64,000 nucleotides of DNA from Quillaja saponaria (lineage: Eukaryota > Streptophyta > Magnoliopsida > Fabales > Quillajaceae), in assembly GCA_029379385.1 (NCBI GenBank), contig CM055605.1, forward strand, positions 992,001-1,056,000, read 5' to 3'. The translations under genes were made by a program, and so were the position numbers. Shown here one piece after another: positions 24,852 through 35,502 of this stretch. Every line of letters starts with the position of its first letter. Within the stretch, counting starts at the first letter, position 1. Under the pieces are notes generated by a model. That model searched no databases. It saw only the letters and a list, made by a program, of their open reading frames with translations, and had not been told where the DNA came from.

Positions 24852-26022
24852 CAGCTTCACTTAGAAGAGGAAATGAGTTCAGTCAAAAACAGTTTGTTTC
24901 TTTTGGTATGGTTCCAGACCCTCTCTTGTGAGACTGAAACTAACTAATATCTGAGACACCCTCCCCCACCCCAAAAAAGAAGAGAAAGAAATAAAGTCAG
25001 CAGACTAATGATACCCTTGTGGATAGAAAAACAAGATGAAATTTAATTTTAGATTATTTGATACAAAATCATGGCATGTATCCAGTCAGTGATCAATTTC
25101 TTTGGACTGTGTTGTCTTGTTTGTTGGTAGTGGAAGCTAATGTTGGTGAGGGAAAGCAACCTGTTGAATTGAATGTATGAGTATTTTGAACTTCATTTAT
25201 CACCTATCCTCTTTGACATGTGGCATATTAAACCTTTATTTGATTCATAACAAGTCTGCAAGTACTCCAAAGCAGGCTACTTAAACAGTATTATCTACTC
25301 GGATTAAAGAGAAAGAACCAGCATGATTTTCATTTACAATTATCTGGTTCTAGGTTATCTAGAAGCTTATTTCAGAGTTTATAAGATAAGATTATTTAGT
25401 TTGCTTCTCAATGCATATGACTGATTAACATCATCTGCTTTGATCCTAACAAACTAGCACTATACTGATGTTGTAGTAAAATAAGAGATTTCTTAAGTTC
25501 TTAGTAAAACATAGATTTAAAGACCGAGAAGCGAAGAAAAATATGATATGGATAGATAGATAGACTGAGAGACAAGACATAAATAGAATGCCACTCTCAG
25601 AATGACGCAGGACAAATGTTTATATCTCTAGGTTCACCAAGAGAAGTTTAGATGAAAAAGACCGAATTACAATGTTTCAACAGCTAACTATTTAAATTGC
25701 TTTTGACAACAACACAATCTTCTTTGCTTCATCTTGTTCCATTGAGTGCTCTTTACAATGTTATAATTTATATACTCCCCTTCTCTTCAAGTTCACGTAC
25801 TTGCAAGTAACTTAAGTCAGGATGTATTTTTTTATTACTTTTACATCAATTGCACATGCACCAGTCGTGTATGATATGTTTGTTACTACTGATAATTCTG
25901 TCTGATTTTATGGACATAAATGTGTGTTCAATTTTATTGTTCTTTAGAGCCGGTAAGTTTTCTAATGAGGAGATGACCTGCCATTTTCTTGAATTCAAAT
26001 GGAGTAAGCTTGACTTTAGCTG
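24852..26022 (+). pseudogene. F-box copy B: 3' end of the gene plus 3' flank only
   Basis: It starts abruptly within the last 25 codons of the F-box gene (AGCTTCACTTAGAAGAGG), runs through the stop codon at about 24930, and continues through the whole 3' flank seen after copy A, ending in the same AGKFSNEEMT exon-like piece near 25950-26022. Shared variants (for example TCAGTCAAAAAC, and GGCTACTTAAACAG) group it with copy C, not copy A. No F-box or FBA core remains. Confidence 0.92.
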
Positions 26023-27093
26023 TTTTATAAATAACTTCTCTCATCCTACTTATAAATAGAAAAATTAAATTGGAATACCTAATAATTTCTTTCTCCAGAC
26101 AACAATTATAAACAATTGTCTTTTTTATATTTTCTGTTTTAGTAACTTTTTTATATTTATTATACTTTTCTTACCAAAGTTATCAATAATTTTTAATATA
26201 TATTTTTAAAAATTAATTAAGTCACTAAGCATGTTGTTAGTGCAAATAAATTGGAGGTTGGTCTTCAACTTCATCTGGGTTGGTGAAAGGTGTACAGTTG
26301 TTGGAAGATTTTTTCTCATTTTTAATTTAATAAAATTTTGAAAAATATGTATTTCTATCAAATATACCTCCCATAAATATACAGAGAGAGAAAAATTTAA
26401 CATTATAGACAACGAGTGTCGCGAAAATTTTGTCATATTTTTATCTGAAAAGAGTATGCATGTGATAATATTTATCACATTAATAAATATATTGAAGAAG
26501 AGTTTTTTCTAACAAGTATTATTCACTTGTTAAATTATAATATGACTTATGTTAACGAATGTTTAAAGAATATTAATTAAATTATAATAAATATAATTAT
26601 TATAAATTAAATTTTTTTATAAATAATATTAAAATCATGATTAATACATTAATAAATATTATACATAAATTTTTTATTTATAGAAATTTAACAAGAGTAG
26701 TTTGAATACCCGTTAAATATAATTTTAAAAAATTAAAATATTTTAAAAGATGCATTAAATGTATTAAATACACAAATTTTCTATTTAAGAGTTTTAAGAC
26801 AATCCTTACAAAATCCATAAAAATAACAGGTCCATATCATTTCCTTAAACAATTTCTTTCCCCTTTTGCCCTTTTTATTTCTTTTAATTAACTCTGCTAC
26901 GCATTTCTCAAATCTTAAATCCAAAGAACTAAGCCGAGTATTGATTTGCCGATTTCGGTGACCACCTATTGCGACCCGCGTCGTCACCGTCTCTTTTGGT
27001 ACCAGAAGTTACAGAGTATTTCCATGGTTTCCCATGACAATTTTCTCAAATCTGCTGCTCTCGGAACTCTAAGAGATCGATAGAGATCATAAG
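26023..27093. other. A+T-rich spacer and 5' flank of F-box copy C
   Basis: Up to about 26870 this is A+T-rich DNA without genes. From about 26870 it becomes a diverged version of the copy A 5' flank (compare 18841-19087), with many substitutions and small indels until about 26998, after which it closely matches copy A. Confidence 0.7.
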
Positions 27094-28294
27094 ATGGGAA
27101 GCAAGCATAGACGATTTGCCGGAAGTTTTGTTGGTTGACATTCTTTCAAGGCTGCCGGTTGAATATCTGATACGATGCAAGGCTGTCAAGAAATTCTGGT
27201 ACGATATAATCAACAATCCAAATTTTGTCACCTATTACTGTAATTTCTTCTTCAACAATAAAAGTGGCATGCTAGTTAGCAGTTATATAGACACCGCTCT
27301 TGGGAAAAGAGATGTTTTTCTGTCCTTACTTTCTTTCAATGAAAGTGGGGATGATATTTCTCTGACTCGTTTAGATTTACCACTGGATTGGGACAACATT
27401 AACTTTACTTTGAATATTATGGGTCCGTGTAATGGCATATATTATTTAGATATAGTTCCAGAGGCATTGATCAATCCTTCACTCAGAGAATTCAAGGCCC
27501 TCCCGGATTCCGATATCGCACCGTTTGGCACTGAGTATGGGCATGTTCTTGCTGGTTTTGGCTACGATGGCAAAACCAATGACTACAAAGTTGTGAAGCT
27601 TATGCTACTTTGTGAAAGAGAAACTCCTTTTACCATATGGAATTGTTGGAGAGCCGAAATTTATAGCTTAAATGCCAATTGTTGGAGAGAAGTTGATGAT
27701 GCGGTGCCACCTATTGATACTGATGATGGCTCTCCCGCTTATAGATTTGTAAACGGTTGTTTTCACTGGATGGCTTGTGATGTTATTAGTGAATCTGAAC
27801 GTGAAGTTGTAGTTCTGTCGTTTGATATGGTGGATGAAGTTTTTCGTAAGATAAGACTGCCAGATATCGGAGATGATTGTGAGACTATTCCCTATGTTGC
27901 ACCCTATAATGACTCTACTTCTATAGCTGTAATTGTATATCCTTTACAAGCTGAAGAAGGAACAGAAAAAAGTTTCAATGTGTGGGTGATGAAAGATTAT
28001 TGGGATGATGGATCTTGGGTTAAGCAATTCACGATTGGTCCTATAACGGTAGTGCCAGTCCCCTTGGGGTTTCACAGGAACAATCAGTTACTTTTCCAAG
28101 ACAATAATGGAAAGTTGGTCTTGTATGATCCCGATGACCCACAATTACAATTGAAGGACCTTCGAGTGTATGGGAAGCAGAAATGTCTAATAACTGCTAC
28201 TTATATGGAGAGCATAGCTTCACTTAGAAGAGGAAATGAGTTCAGTCAAAAACAGCTTGTTTCTTTTGGTATGGTTCCAGACCCTCTCTTGTGA
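27094..28294 (+). pseudogene. F-box copy C, start region broken by a one-base insertion
   Basis: Near-identical partner of the F-box gene at 19088. The ATG homologous to copy A (27094-27096) is followed by GGAAGCAAGCAT where copy A has GGAAGCAGCAT. The extra A shifts the frame at codon 4 and leads to a stop after fourteen codons. The main frame (392 residues open from 27116) has no ATG before 27269, which lies beyond the F-box. A protein made from there would lack the SKP1-binding domain. The remainder is uninterrupted and ends at the same stop as copy A. Residue differences from copy A occur only in the last 60 or so residues. Either it is a recent pseudogene or the extra base is an assembly error; the open frame downstream argues that the lesion is young. 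Confidence 0.88.
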
Positions 28295-28941
28295 GACTGA
28301 AACTAACTAATATCTGAGACACCCTCCCCACCCCAAAACAAGAAGAGAAAGAAATAAAGTCAGCAGATTAATGATACCCTTATGGATAGAAAAACATGAT
28401 GAAATTTAATTTTATATTATTTGATACAAAATCATGGCATGTATCCAGTCAGTGATCAATTTCTTTGGACTGTGTTGTCTTGTTTGTTGGTAGTGGAAGC
28501 TAATGTTGGTGAGGGAAAGCAACCTGTTGAATTGAATGTATGAGTATTTTGAACTTCATTTATCACCTATCCTCTTTGACATGTGGCATATTAAACCTTT
28601 ATTTGATTCATAACAAGTCTGCAAGTACTCCAAAGCAGGCTACTTAAACAGTATTATCTACTCGGATTAAAGAGAAAGAACCTGCATGATTTTCATTTAC
28701 ACTTATTTGGTTCTAGGTCATCTAGAAGCTTATTTCAGAGTCTATAAGATAAGATTATTTAGTTTGCTTCTCAAGTCTCATGACTAATTAACATCGTCTG
28801 CTTTGACCTATCAAACTAACAATATACTGTTGTTGTAGTAAAACAAGAGATTTGTTATGTTCTTGGTAAAACTTAGATTTGAAGACAGAGAAGCAAAGAA
28901 AAATATGGATAGAAAGATAGAGAGACAAGACATAAATAGAA
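28295..28941. repeat. 3' flank of F-box copy C
   Basis: Collinear with the first part of the copy A 3' flank and with the copy B flank. Similarity stops abruptly after ACATAAATAGAAT near 28941, which marks a duplication or deletion junction. Confidence 0.88.
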
Positions 28942-29229
28942 TCTGTTGGATCCGCGGCGGGGATGTATTTTGGTGACGCGTCTGAGAAGTGATCCATGGT
29001 GCTTTTCAACGGCATATCTCATACAGCAGTCACATTATTATTATTATTTGTCTCTCCACTAATGGTTAGAAATTATGGAATAAATGAATGTATTTTTTAA
29101 TAATGTACAGATAAATTTGTATTTTGGATCATGATCATAAATGTTAATTTTTGGAAAACTCAAATATATATACTAAAAATACAGTGAGGCGAAAATCATA
29201 ATCTCATGCCATTCTTGCCTCCCAAGAAA
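28942..29229. other. Unrelated insert after the copy C junction
   Basis: Just after the junction is a short G+C-richer piece (28942-29015) that reads on the minus strand as MDHFSDASPKYIPAADPTD. It looks like the start of a coding sequence but has no continuation that I can recognise. A+T-rich DNA follows. Confidence 0.35.
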
Positions 29230-29790
29230 AGAAATTGGTCAATGCCAAATTTCTCATATTCTTTTTCTTCTAATTTAACAAACAAGGGAAAAATCCACCA
29301 AGTCATACAAAATTATACCAAATATTCCAATAATTTGGCTCCAACATAAAAAGACAGTTTTTATGGAAATAGTGTATGTAAATATTGAGAAAATTAAAAA
29401 ACTAAATTAGGAGTCACAATATATGGTAAGTTTTATTTATTTATGCTTCATATGTATTTCATTTTTATACATAGACATATAAAAAATACCATGTACATAT
29501 CATTTTAATCATTACCTTCAACTACTTCATTCCCCTTCTGCCCTTTTTATTTCTTTTTAATTTACTCCGCTAGACTGCTACAACCTTTCCAAATTCCCAA
29601 ATCCAAAGAATCAGATTCTTAGTTTGGACGACAAGCATAAAAAATTGGTCTTGTATGATCCTTATGACCCCCAATTACAATTGAAGAATATTCGAGTTCA
29701 TGGGGTAGAGAATTCTCTAGAAGCCCCCAGAAGAGGAAATGAGTTCAGTCAAAAAAAAATTGTATTGTTCCAGATCAGATTGAAACTGAC
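29230..29790 (+). pseudogene. F-box copy D: promoter joined to gene end by internal deletion
   Basis: The 5' flank and 5' leader of the F-box unit (29230-29620) are followed directly by sequence equivalent to the last 60 or so codons of the gene (GGTCTTGTATGATCC, CAATTACAATTGAAGAA, AGAAGAGGAAATGAGTTCAG). About 1 kb with the F-box and most of the FBA domain is missing. It is much more diverged than copies A and C, so it is the oldest relic of the cluster. Confidence 0.85.
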
Positions 29791-30256
29791 TAATATTATT
29801 TGAACACTCCCTCTTCTTCCCCTCCAAAAATGAGAGAGAGATCTAAGTTAGTAAACTAATGGTATGTACCCTTCTGAATAAAGAAATCTAATGAAGTAGT
29901 TTGATATTATTTGATAAAAAAAAATTATGGTATGTACAATGTCATCAATTTCTTGTGATTATGTTGTTGTCAGTGGTAGAAGCTAATGTTTGACAAGAGA
30001 AAATGACCTGTTGACAGCTGATTTTATGTGGAAAACAATTCTCCAAATTACCTTATTTTCCTTGAAACAAAAGCACCCTCAATATGGGTGGCTAAGACAT
30101 TGACTTCAGTCCTTCTCCTGCTACCAAACTTATTTACGCCAATATATTTACACAATTATACTAAATTATGTTTGTGTTTGTAGCAGCTGCCCCATGCATT
30201 CACAGATTGTCTACTTAGGGAGAATTACACATTGTCTGAACTCTGAACTATCTGAT
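29791..30256. other. Spacer
   Basis: A+T-rich DNA between F-box relic D and the 3' end of the SDIR1-like relic. Nothing recognised. Confidence 0.55.
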
Positions 30257-33207
30257 TCAACCCTCCCCCCCGTTTTCCTGCCATTCTGAACCCAACCTTA
30301 ATTTACAGACCGGGCAGGTCCCCTGTTGTCGCAGACTTGGATCAGTGCAGCTGGTATGAAACTGCATGAAGAAAAAACAAAAACACATAATAGGGTAACC
30401 TCTCATATGAAAGAACTGTGCATGCAGTTAACCAACCACAGATTATACGTGGATGCAGTTGAATGGGAAATGTGAGGATTTCTTACCAGTGTAAACTATG
30501 CGTCATTTATCACACTTGTAAAATGGTACAATTGACATGAAATACATGCAAACAAGCTCCCAGCAGAACATAGATTTTCTTTTTTTCTTATTAAATGGAA
30601 AGTAAGATAGGTAGCAGAAAAGTCTAAAACCAGTAATCCCACCCTCCGCCACTTCTATCAAATGGAAGATAATGCTTCAATGACAAATTAACAGAGGGCA
30701 GAATGATGAACCTGATGCAAGCATGGCAAGCTTCGAACAAGCTCGACCCGGTTAACTTGCTCCAAGCAAATAGTGCATGTCTATTTGTCTTCAGAACCTT
30801 TCACACCTTGCTCCATCTTTCCAGACTCTTGTTTTGCCTGCTAGCATAATTGAAGAAAGAAACTATAAGCCATCCACAGGAAAAAGAGGAAGGGAATAAA
30901 AATTTATTTTCCTCCTTTTAGAAAAAAGATGCAAGAATTTACTACTATTATAGTCATCAACGCAAGACAACCGTTGTTGCAAGAGAATCATCCCTCAAGG
31001 TGTAGAGGAACAACATTAAATATGTGAGGTTGAATACAGGCAAGCTCCTTTCTATCTACAGGCAGATTGCTGACAATACTGGAAATGTGCTTAAGGCTCA
31101 TAGGCATATGACTTGGCCTTCTTATTGAATATGGCCATAGCCACAAGGAATAAAAAATACCATATATCTATACCCCTCTTGTCTCTCTGTTATTCCTAAG
31201 TAGGCCTTAGTGCAAGACGTAACCTCACCCGCTCTACCTCAGTTTTTAACCAGTCAAACAACATTAATTAATAAATAGAAGAGTACCAATGGCATTTTAT
31301 TCCTGTAACCTTCTCTCTATGTATGTGAAAATCTACAAACCAACTTCATTTTCGTTTTAAGGAATTCATTTGGTTTCAGTTCAAAGTCCTACGTAATTAA
31401 GTGAGAAAATCTTAGAAATTAATCATATAAAGTGGATCACTAGTGGAGCGTAAAACCAACAACCACCTAGAGAAATAAGTGAAAAATTATCACCAGGAAC
31501 CACCTAAGTGATAACATAGGTAAACTTATGAAATTAATAACCATAAAACAGAATTGGGAGAACAGCACCTCAGCAGTGCCTGAGGAAGATGATGCCTCTT
31601 GCTGTGGTGAACCATCCCTGTCAATGGAAACAAAGTTGTTTCAAATAATTATCATGGTCCAATAAAAGACGAGAACAAAATTGTATGTAATTACTCTGGG
31701 AAAGGGAAAAAGGAAAGGAAAGAACATAAACATGAACATACATGTCCAAGCACTTGAATGTAAGTTTTCCCTGAGAAATTCTGAATTACCTCTCCCAACT
31801 CAGACATTTGACAAGGTCTTCTCACAGTTTAACACCCATCGAACAAGTCAGTCCCATTTTTCAATTCACTAGGTGTCAGGCTGGCAATTAGCATTCTTTA
31901 CTTGCTAAATTAAATACTAGTGATTTCTGCAGAGAATAGCACAATAATTTTCTTGCAAAAAGAAACCCAGGGAAAAAAGAAGGAAGAAATTAACTTCCAT
32001 AAGTGATAAGTTCAAAGATCTGAAGTAGATAAACGAAGAAAAAAGTTTAATTTTTCATAAAACTCTCCCCTACTTACTTTGCTAAAACTGCATTTTTGTA
32101 CTTGTGAACAGGCAAGGCATTTGTTTCTTCATCAGTCATTGAAGGAGTAGTAGAAGCATTATCAGAGTCTAGAGATCTCAAAGTATCATAATCTGCAGCA
32201 CAAGGAAAGTAAAATATTAAGAAATATATGTAAATTCTGTTATGGTTGGAACAGGAAACCTTTTTACATCTGACATTCTTTAAATGCACCAACAATCTTC
32301 TACGGGAGAAAACTCATACGTATCCACAAGGTAAACTTCAAGAAAAGTAGAATACCTAGATCATCAAATTCACGGTCAAGAAGTGCAAGCTGTAGTCTAA
32401 GTCCTTGCAGCCGTCCTCTTGCTGCAAAAGCTATTGATGGTGGCACATGAAGTCTTAATTCAGTATGACCAAGCAACCCAGTGGCTGCGGCAGCATGCAC
32501 TCTTGCCTGAGCTTGAAGTTGTTGACAAGTTGCATACATCCTCAAGGCTTGTGGCAACCAAAAAGAAACCCAAAACAACCCAGAGCTACAAAGATATTCA
32601 CATAAGAAGATTGACTTCGTAATTAATAGCATAGTATATCAGAAAGTACTACATAAAACCACATGCATACTATACACTACATGCCATGTGAAATCTTACC
32701 AAAATATTAGGTGACCCCTGATGTGAGTTCAAAATCATGAACAGAAAAAGAACTGTTGAATAAACAGGTAAATTACAGATAAGAGATTTGATCTGATATA
32801 AACAATGAAAAAAGACACAGAACTGACTACATCACCTGTCACAAGAAACGCCAGAGAATTGCTATTGACGGGCCGGGGTGCATGAATACGCTGACGATAG
32901 AAGAAAAAGGATCAACAACATGACAGCTAAGTTGACTGAACTATATGTATACTCTGAGGCATATGATAATATAGCAAAAAGACAGACATGCACATCCAGG
33001 CTGATCCAGCATAGGCAACCATACCATTGCAGGTCGTTCAGGAACATATTCTGGAAATCCACTTTCAATATCACCTCTACTCCCTCGGGAACAAAACTCA
33101 TGGTTGCAAGAGCTTTTAAGGATTCCCGTCTTCTAAATCGAGATATCAAATACTTCAATGACACATGTGAATATAATAGCCTTCAATATGTATTGTTAAT
33201 CTTCAAC
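30257..33207 (-). pseudogene. SDIR1: SDIR1-type RING E3 ligase relic with introns
   Basis: SDIR1 is a membrane RING-H2 ubiquitin ligase in ABA and salt signalling. Eight exon-like blocks on the minus strand keep splice borders: 33207-33025, 32890-32836, 32752-32700, 32585-32356, 32192-32078, 31617-31569, 30837-30712 and 30361-30257. They carry recognisable family text: GSRGDIESGFPEYVPERPAM, IHAPRPVNSNSLAFLVT, the membrane segment FLFMILNSHQ, RMYATCQQLQAQA, RGRLQGLRLQLALLDREFDD and a RING (CTICLEQVN to GTCPVCK). Three lesions are seen. A base is missing just after the start codon (about 33090). A base is extra just before RMYATC (about 32550). A TAG at 30781-30783 comes immediately before the RING. 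The Trp normal in DPWLRQQ is Ser. The RING zinc ligands survive. No full-length ligase can be read. Confidence 0.9.
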
Positions 33208-34424
33208 CTGCAAAAGTATTAAAGTATATCTATTACTACCATAAAATAAACTCAATTGCTGCCTCACAAGATGGATAATCTAGACTTACCATGTTGTTTG
33301 CTTGAATTGTAAGGTGAGTGAAGGATCTAAGTTGGTTTCAAAAATAAAGTGAATAATGTCATCCTCACACACGAGAAGTACTTTTATGGAAGTATTAAAA
33401 AGTTGTTTCCCGACTGCTGGAGAGCTACAAAATATGCCTGCAAAATTACCCACGAAAACTATAAAGTAAAACACTTCAATTGACGTGCTTCTCACAGAAG
33501 ACACTAGTCAAAAACAAACTTGCATTCTAACCCTCTAGAGTTACGACTTACAATATCCCAACTGTCCGTCAAGCAAAAAGTCAGTGACACAGACAGTGCC
33601 ATGTATATATGAACAGCGACAGCTGCAAGAACTCATAAAAACATGCCACATACAAGGGGGCATATAAGGGAAGTTCTCCCACATGGTCCAGAGGAAATGA
33701 GTATAGGACATTCAGTTCATGTCAAACGTGTTTGAAACTCCCAATATTCTGAATGAGAAATGTAAACATAGTTTTGTACGTAATACAATACTGACGCCAC
33801 ATAATCCAATATTGCTGATGCATCTAGTTGGGCAATTTATATATGTTTACTATATTACCACATTGCTAGACCTAAAGTAGGACCATAAGGTTGTCAACTT
33901 GTCATTATCCAAGACGCGCTTAAAAAGTGTAAGGCGTGAATTTTTTTTCATCACTACAAAATAATAATGTTATTGACTCACCAGTCACCACAGCTTGGTA
34001 CAATTTATTTCTGATTTTCTTCTTGTTTAGTTATTAACAACATGTATTAAGGGAAATAGTTTTTAAAACATAAATAATTACTCGCGGTGGTGAGTCAGAG
34101 CTCAAAGTATATATATAATATTGTCAGCTCCCTGCAGAGCCACATATTCCTCCATTATGTGACATAACAGTTCAAGCTTCATTTTGTTTTGGTTACTTTT
34201 GCAAATACAGTCGGCAATGAGTATCAAATTCACAAATGACTTACAATTAAGCATGTAACAAACACAAAACTCTATCAAATAAAGAAATAGAATGACCCAG
34301 TTAAGAAAAGTGATAGAATTTCAAAATTTTCCGTAGCAAAAAGAGACATAGAAAACATGCATAATCACAAATACAAACGCACATGATCGTAATCTTGATA
34401 GATCAACACTCAAACCACAAAAAA

Positions 34425-34457
<33 letters not shown>

Positions 34458-34755
34458 AAGAAGTCAGGTAATCAGTTTAATGGATTAGATTATTGATCGA
34501 AGATGATCAAATCCCAAATCTAATTACCGTAAGGATCATTTTCGTTGGACACAAGTCCCTCCAATATCACAATTCCGCTATCCTTTTCAATCAAATCACC
34601 GGCAACTTTTATTTTCTCGCGAAACAAACACAATAAGAAATGCAGAAATAAAGATTAAAAGACCTACAGTTGTAATGCTCAGAAAATTGGAGAAGTCGCA
34701 AGAAAGCGTGTTGATCTTGAACTGTGAAGAAGGTGTTGCTGGGGACGATACTCAT
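33183..34755 (-). CDS. Small unrecognised spliced ORF upstream of the SDIR1 relic (112 aa)
   Basis: Four pieces on the minus strand join in phase: 34755-34668, 34605-34528, 33437-33290 and the first 25 bases of the exon at 33207. They would encode 112 residues starting MSIVPSNTFFTVQDQHAFL and ending KINNTY. The last piece is the same exon that carries the SDIR1-like ATG further down, so both could share a transcript. I do not recognise the protein. Donor GTAGGT and acceptor TAAAAG of the first intron are usable but not strong. An ABRE/G-box-like CACGTGG is at 34825-34831, about 70 bases upstream of the ATG. The alternative is that these are only 5' UTR exons of the SDIR1 locus with chance open frames. 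Confidence 0.4.
34431..34456 (+). repeat. Uninterrupted run of 26 G
   Basis: Twenty-six consecutive G follow a short A-rich run, inside the putative second intron of the small minus-strand ORF. Such long G runs are rare in A+T-rich plant DNA. It could form a quadruplex or be an assembly artefact. Confidence 0.9.
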
Positions 34756-35502
34756 TCCCTCCAAACTCCCACTCTCCCAAACTGTGCTTAGTGTAGAGTC
34801 TGGAGTCTAGAGTCTGGGCGCTGACACGTGGACTTCCACTGAATCGAACCGCTGCCACAAACTCTGGTCATGCAAAGTTGTACCTAAAAAATAAAATGCT
34901 TTATTTTATTTTATTTTTTAAGAAAAAAATGAGTCATTACATTTTGTGACAAATGCTAAAAAGACCAAAAGAAGCAGCTGATTTACGGAAGAGGTTGCAA
35001 AATGTTCTTTCTCTAGGTGTTTGGAAAGCTCAAGTAATGGCTAATGAGTTGTGAGTCAATAATGGACTTGGATAATTTTATTCAATTTGGACATTAAAAT
35101 TATTGTAGCATCTTTGTTAATCTTTAACCTTGATTCATCTTGTTTATTTTTAGATTTATTATTATAAAAAAATAATAATGTACTGCCTACCCTTCATCAA
35201 TTTAGCACTCCCTGCAATTTACCATATTAGCTATCATAGGATTGTATGTATGTATGAATGAACGATGAAGGAGGGAACAAGTTCTGCTTCTCTCTATTTT
35301 CCCATGGACATTTTTCAGAAAGAAGATTAAGTTCTAGATTATTAATACCATTTACAGTGAAATCCTATGTAACCAAGTTTTTTGGAATGAATAAAAATAA
35401 TTAGAACCAAATCCATAATGAAATCAATTTAGCACTGCTAGTATTTTCTTCAAAAATTTGTCTTCTATGGCGGATAAAACATCACCACCAATCTGTTCTC
35501 AT
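34756..35502. other. Intergenic DNA
   Basis: Promoter-side flank of the SDIR1-like locus with CACGTGG at 34825-34831, then A+T-rich DNA up to the 3' end of the RING gene. Confidence 0.5.

Noticed and set aside
27116..27268. F-box copy C taken as an intact 392-residue gene
   Set aside because: The open frame begins at a TTG codon; the homologous ATG is out of frame and the first in-frame ATG is past the F-box.
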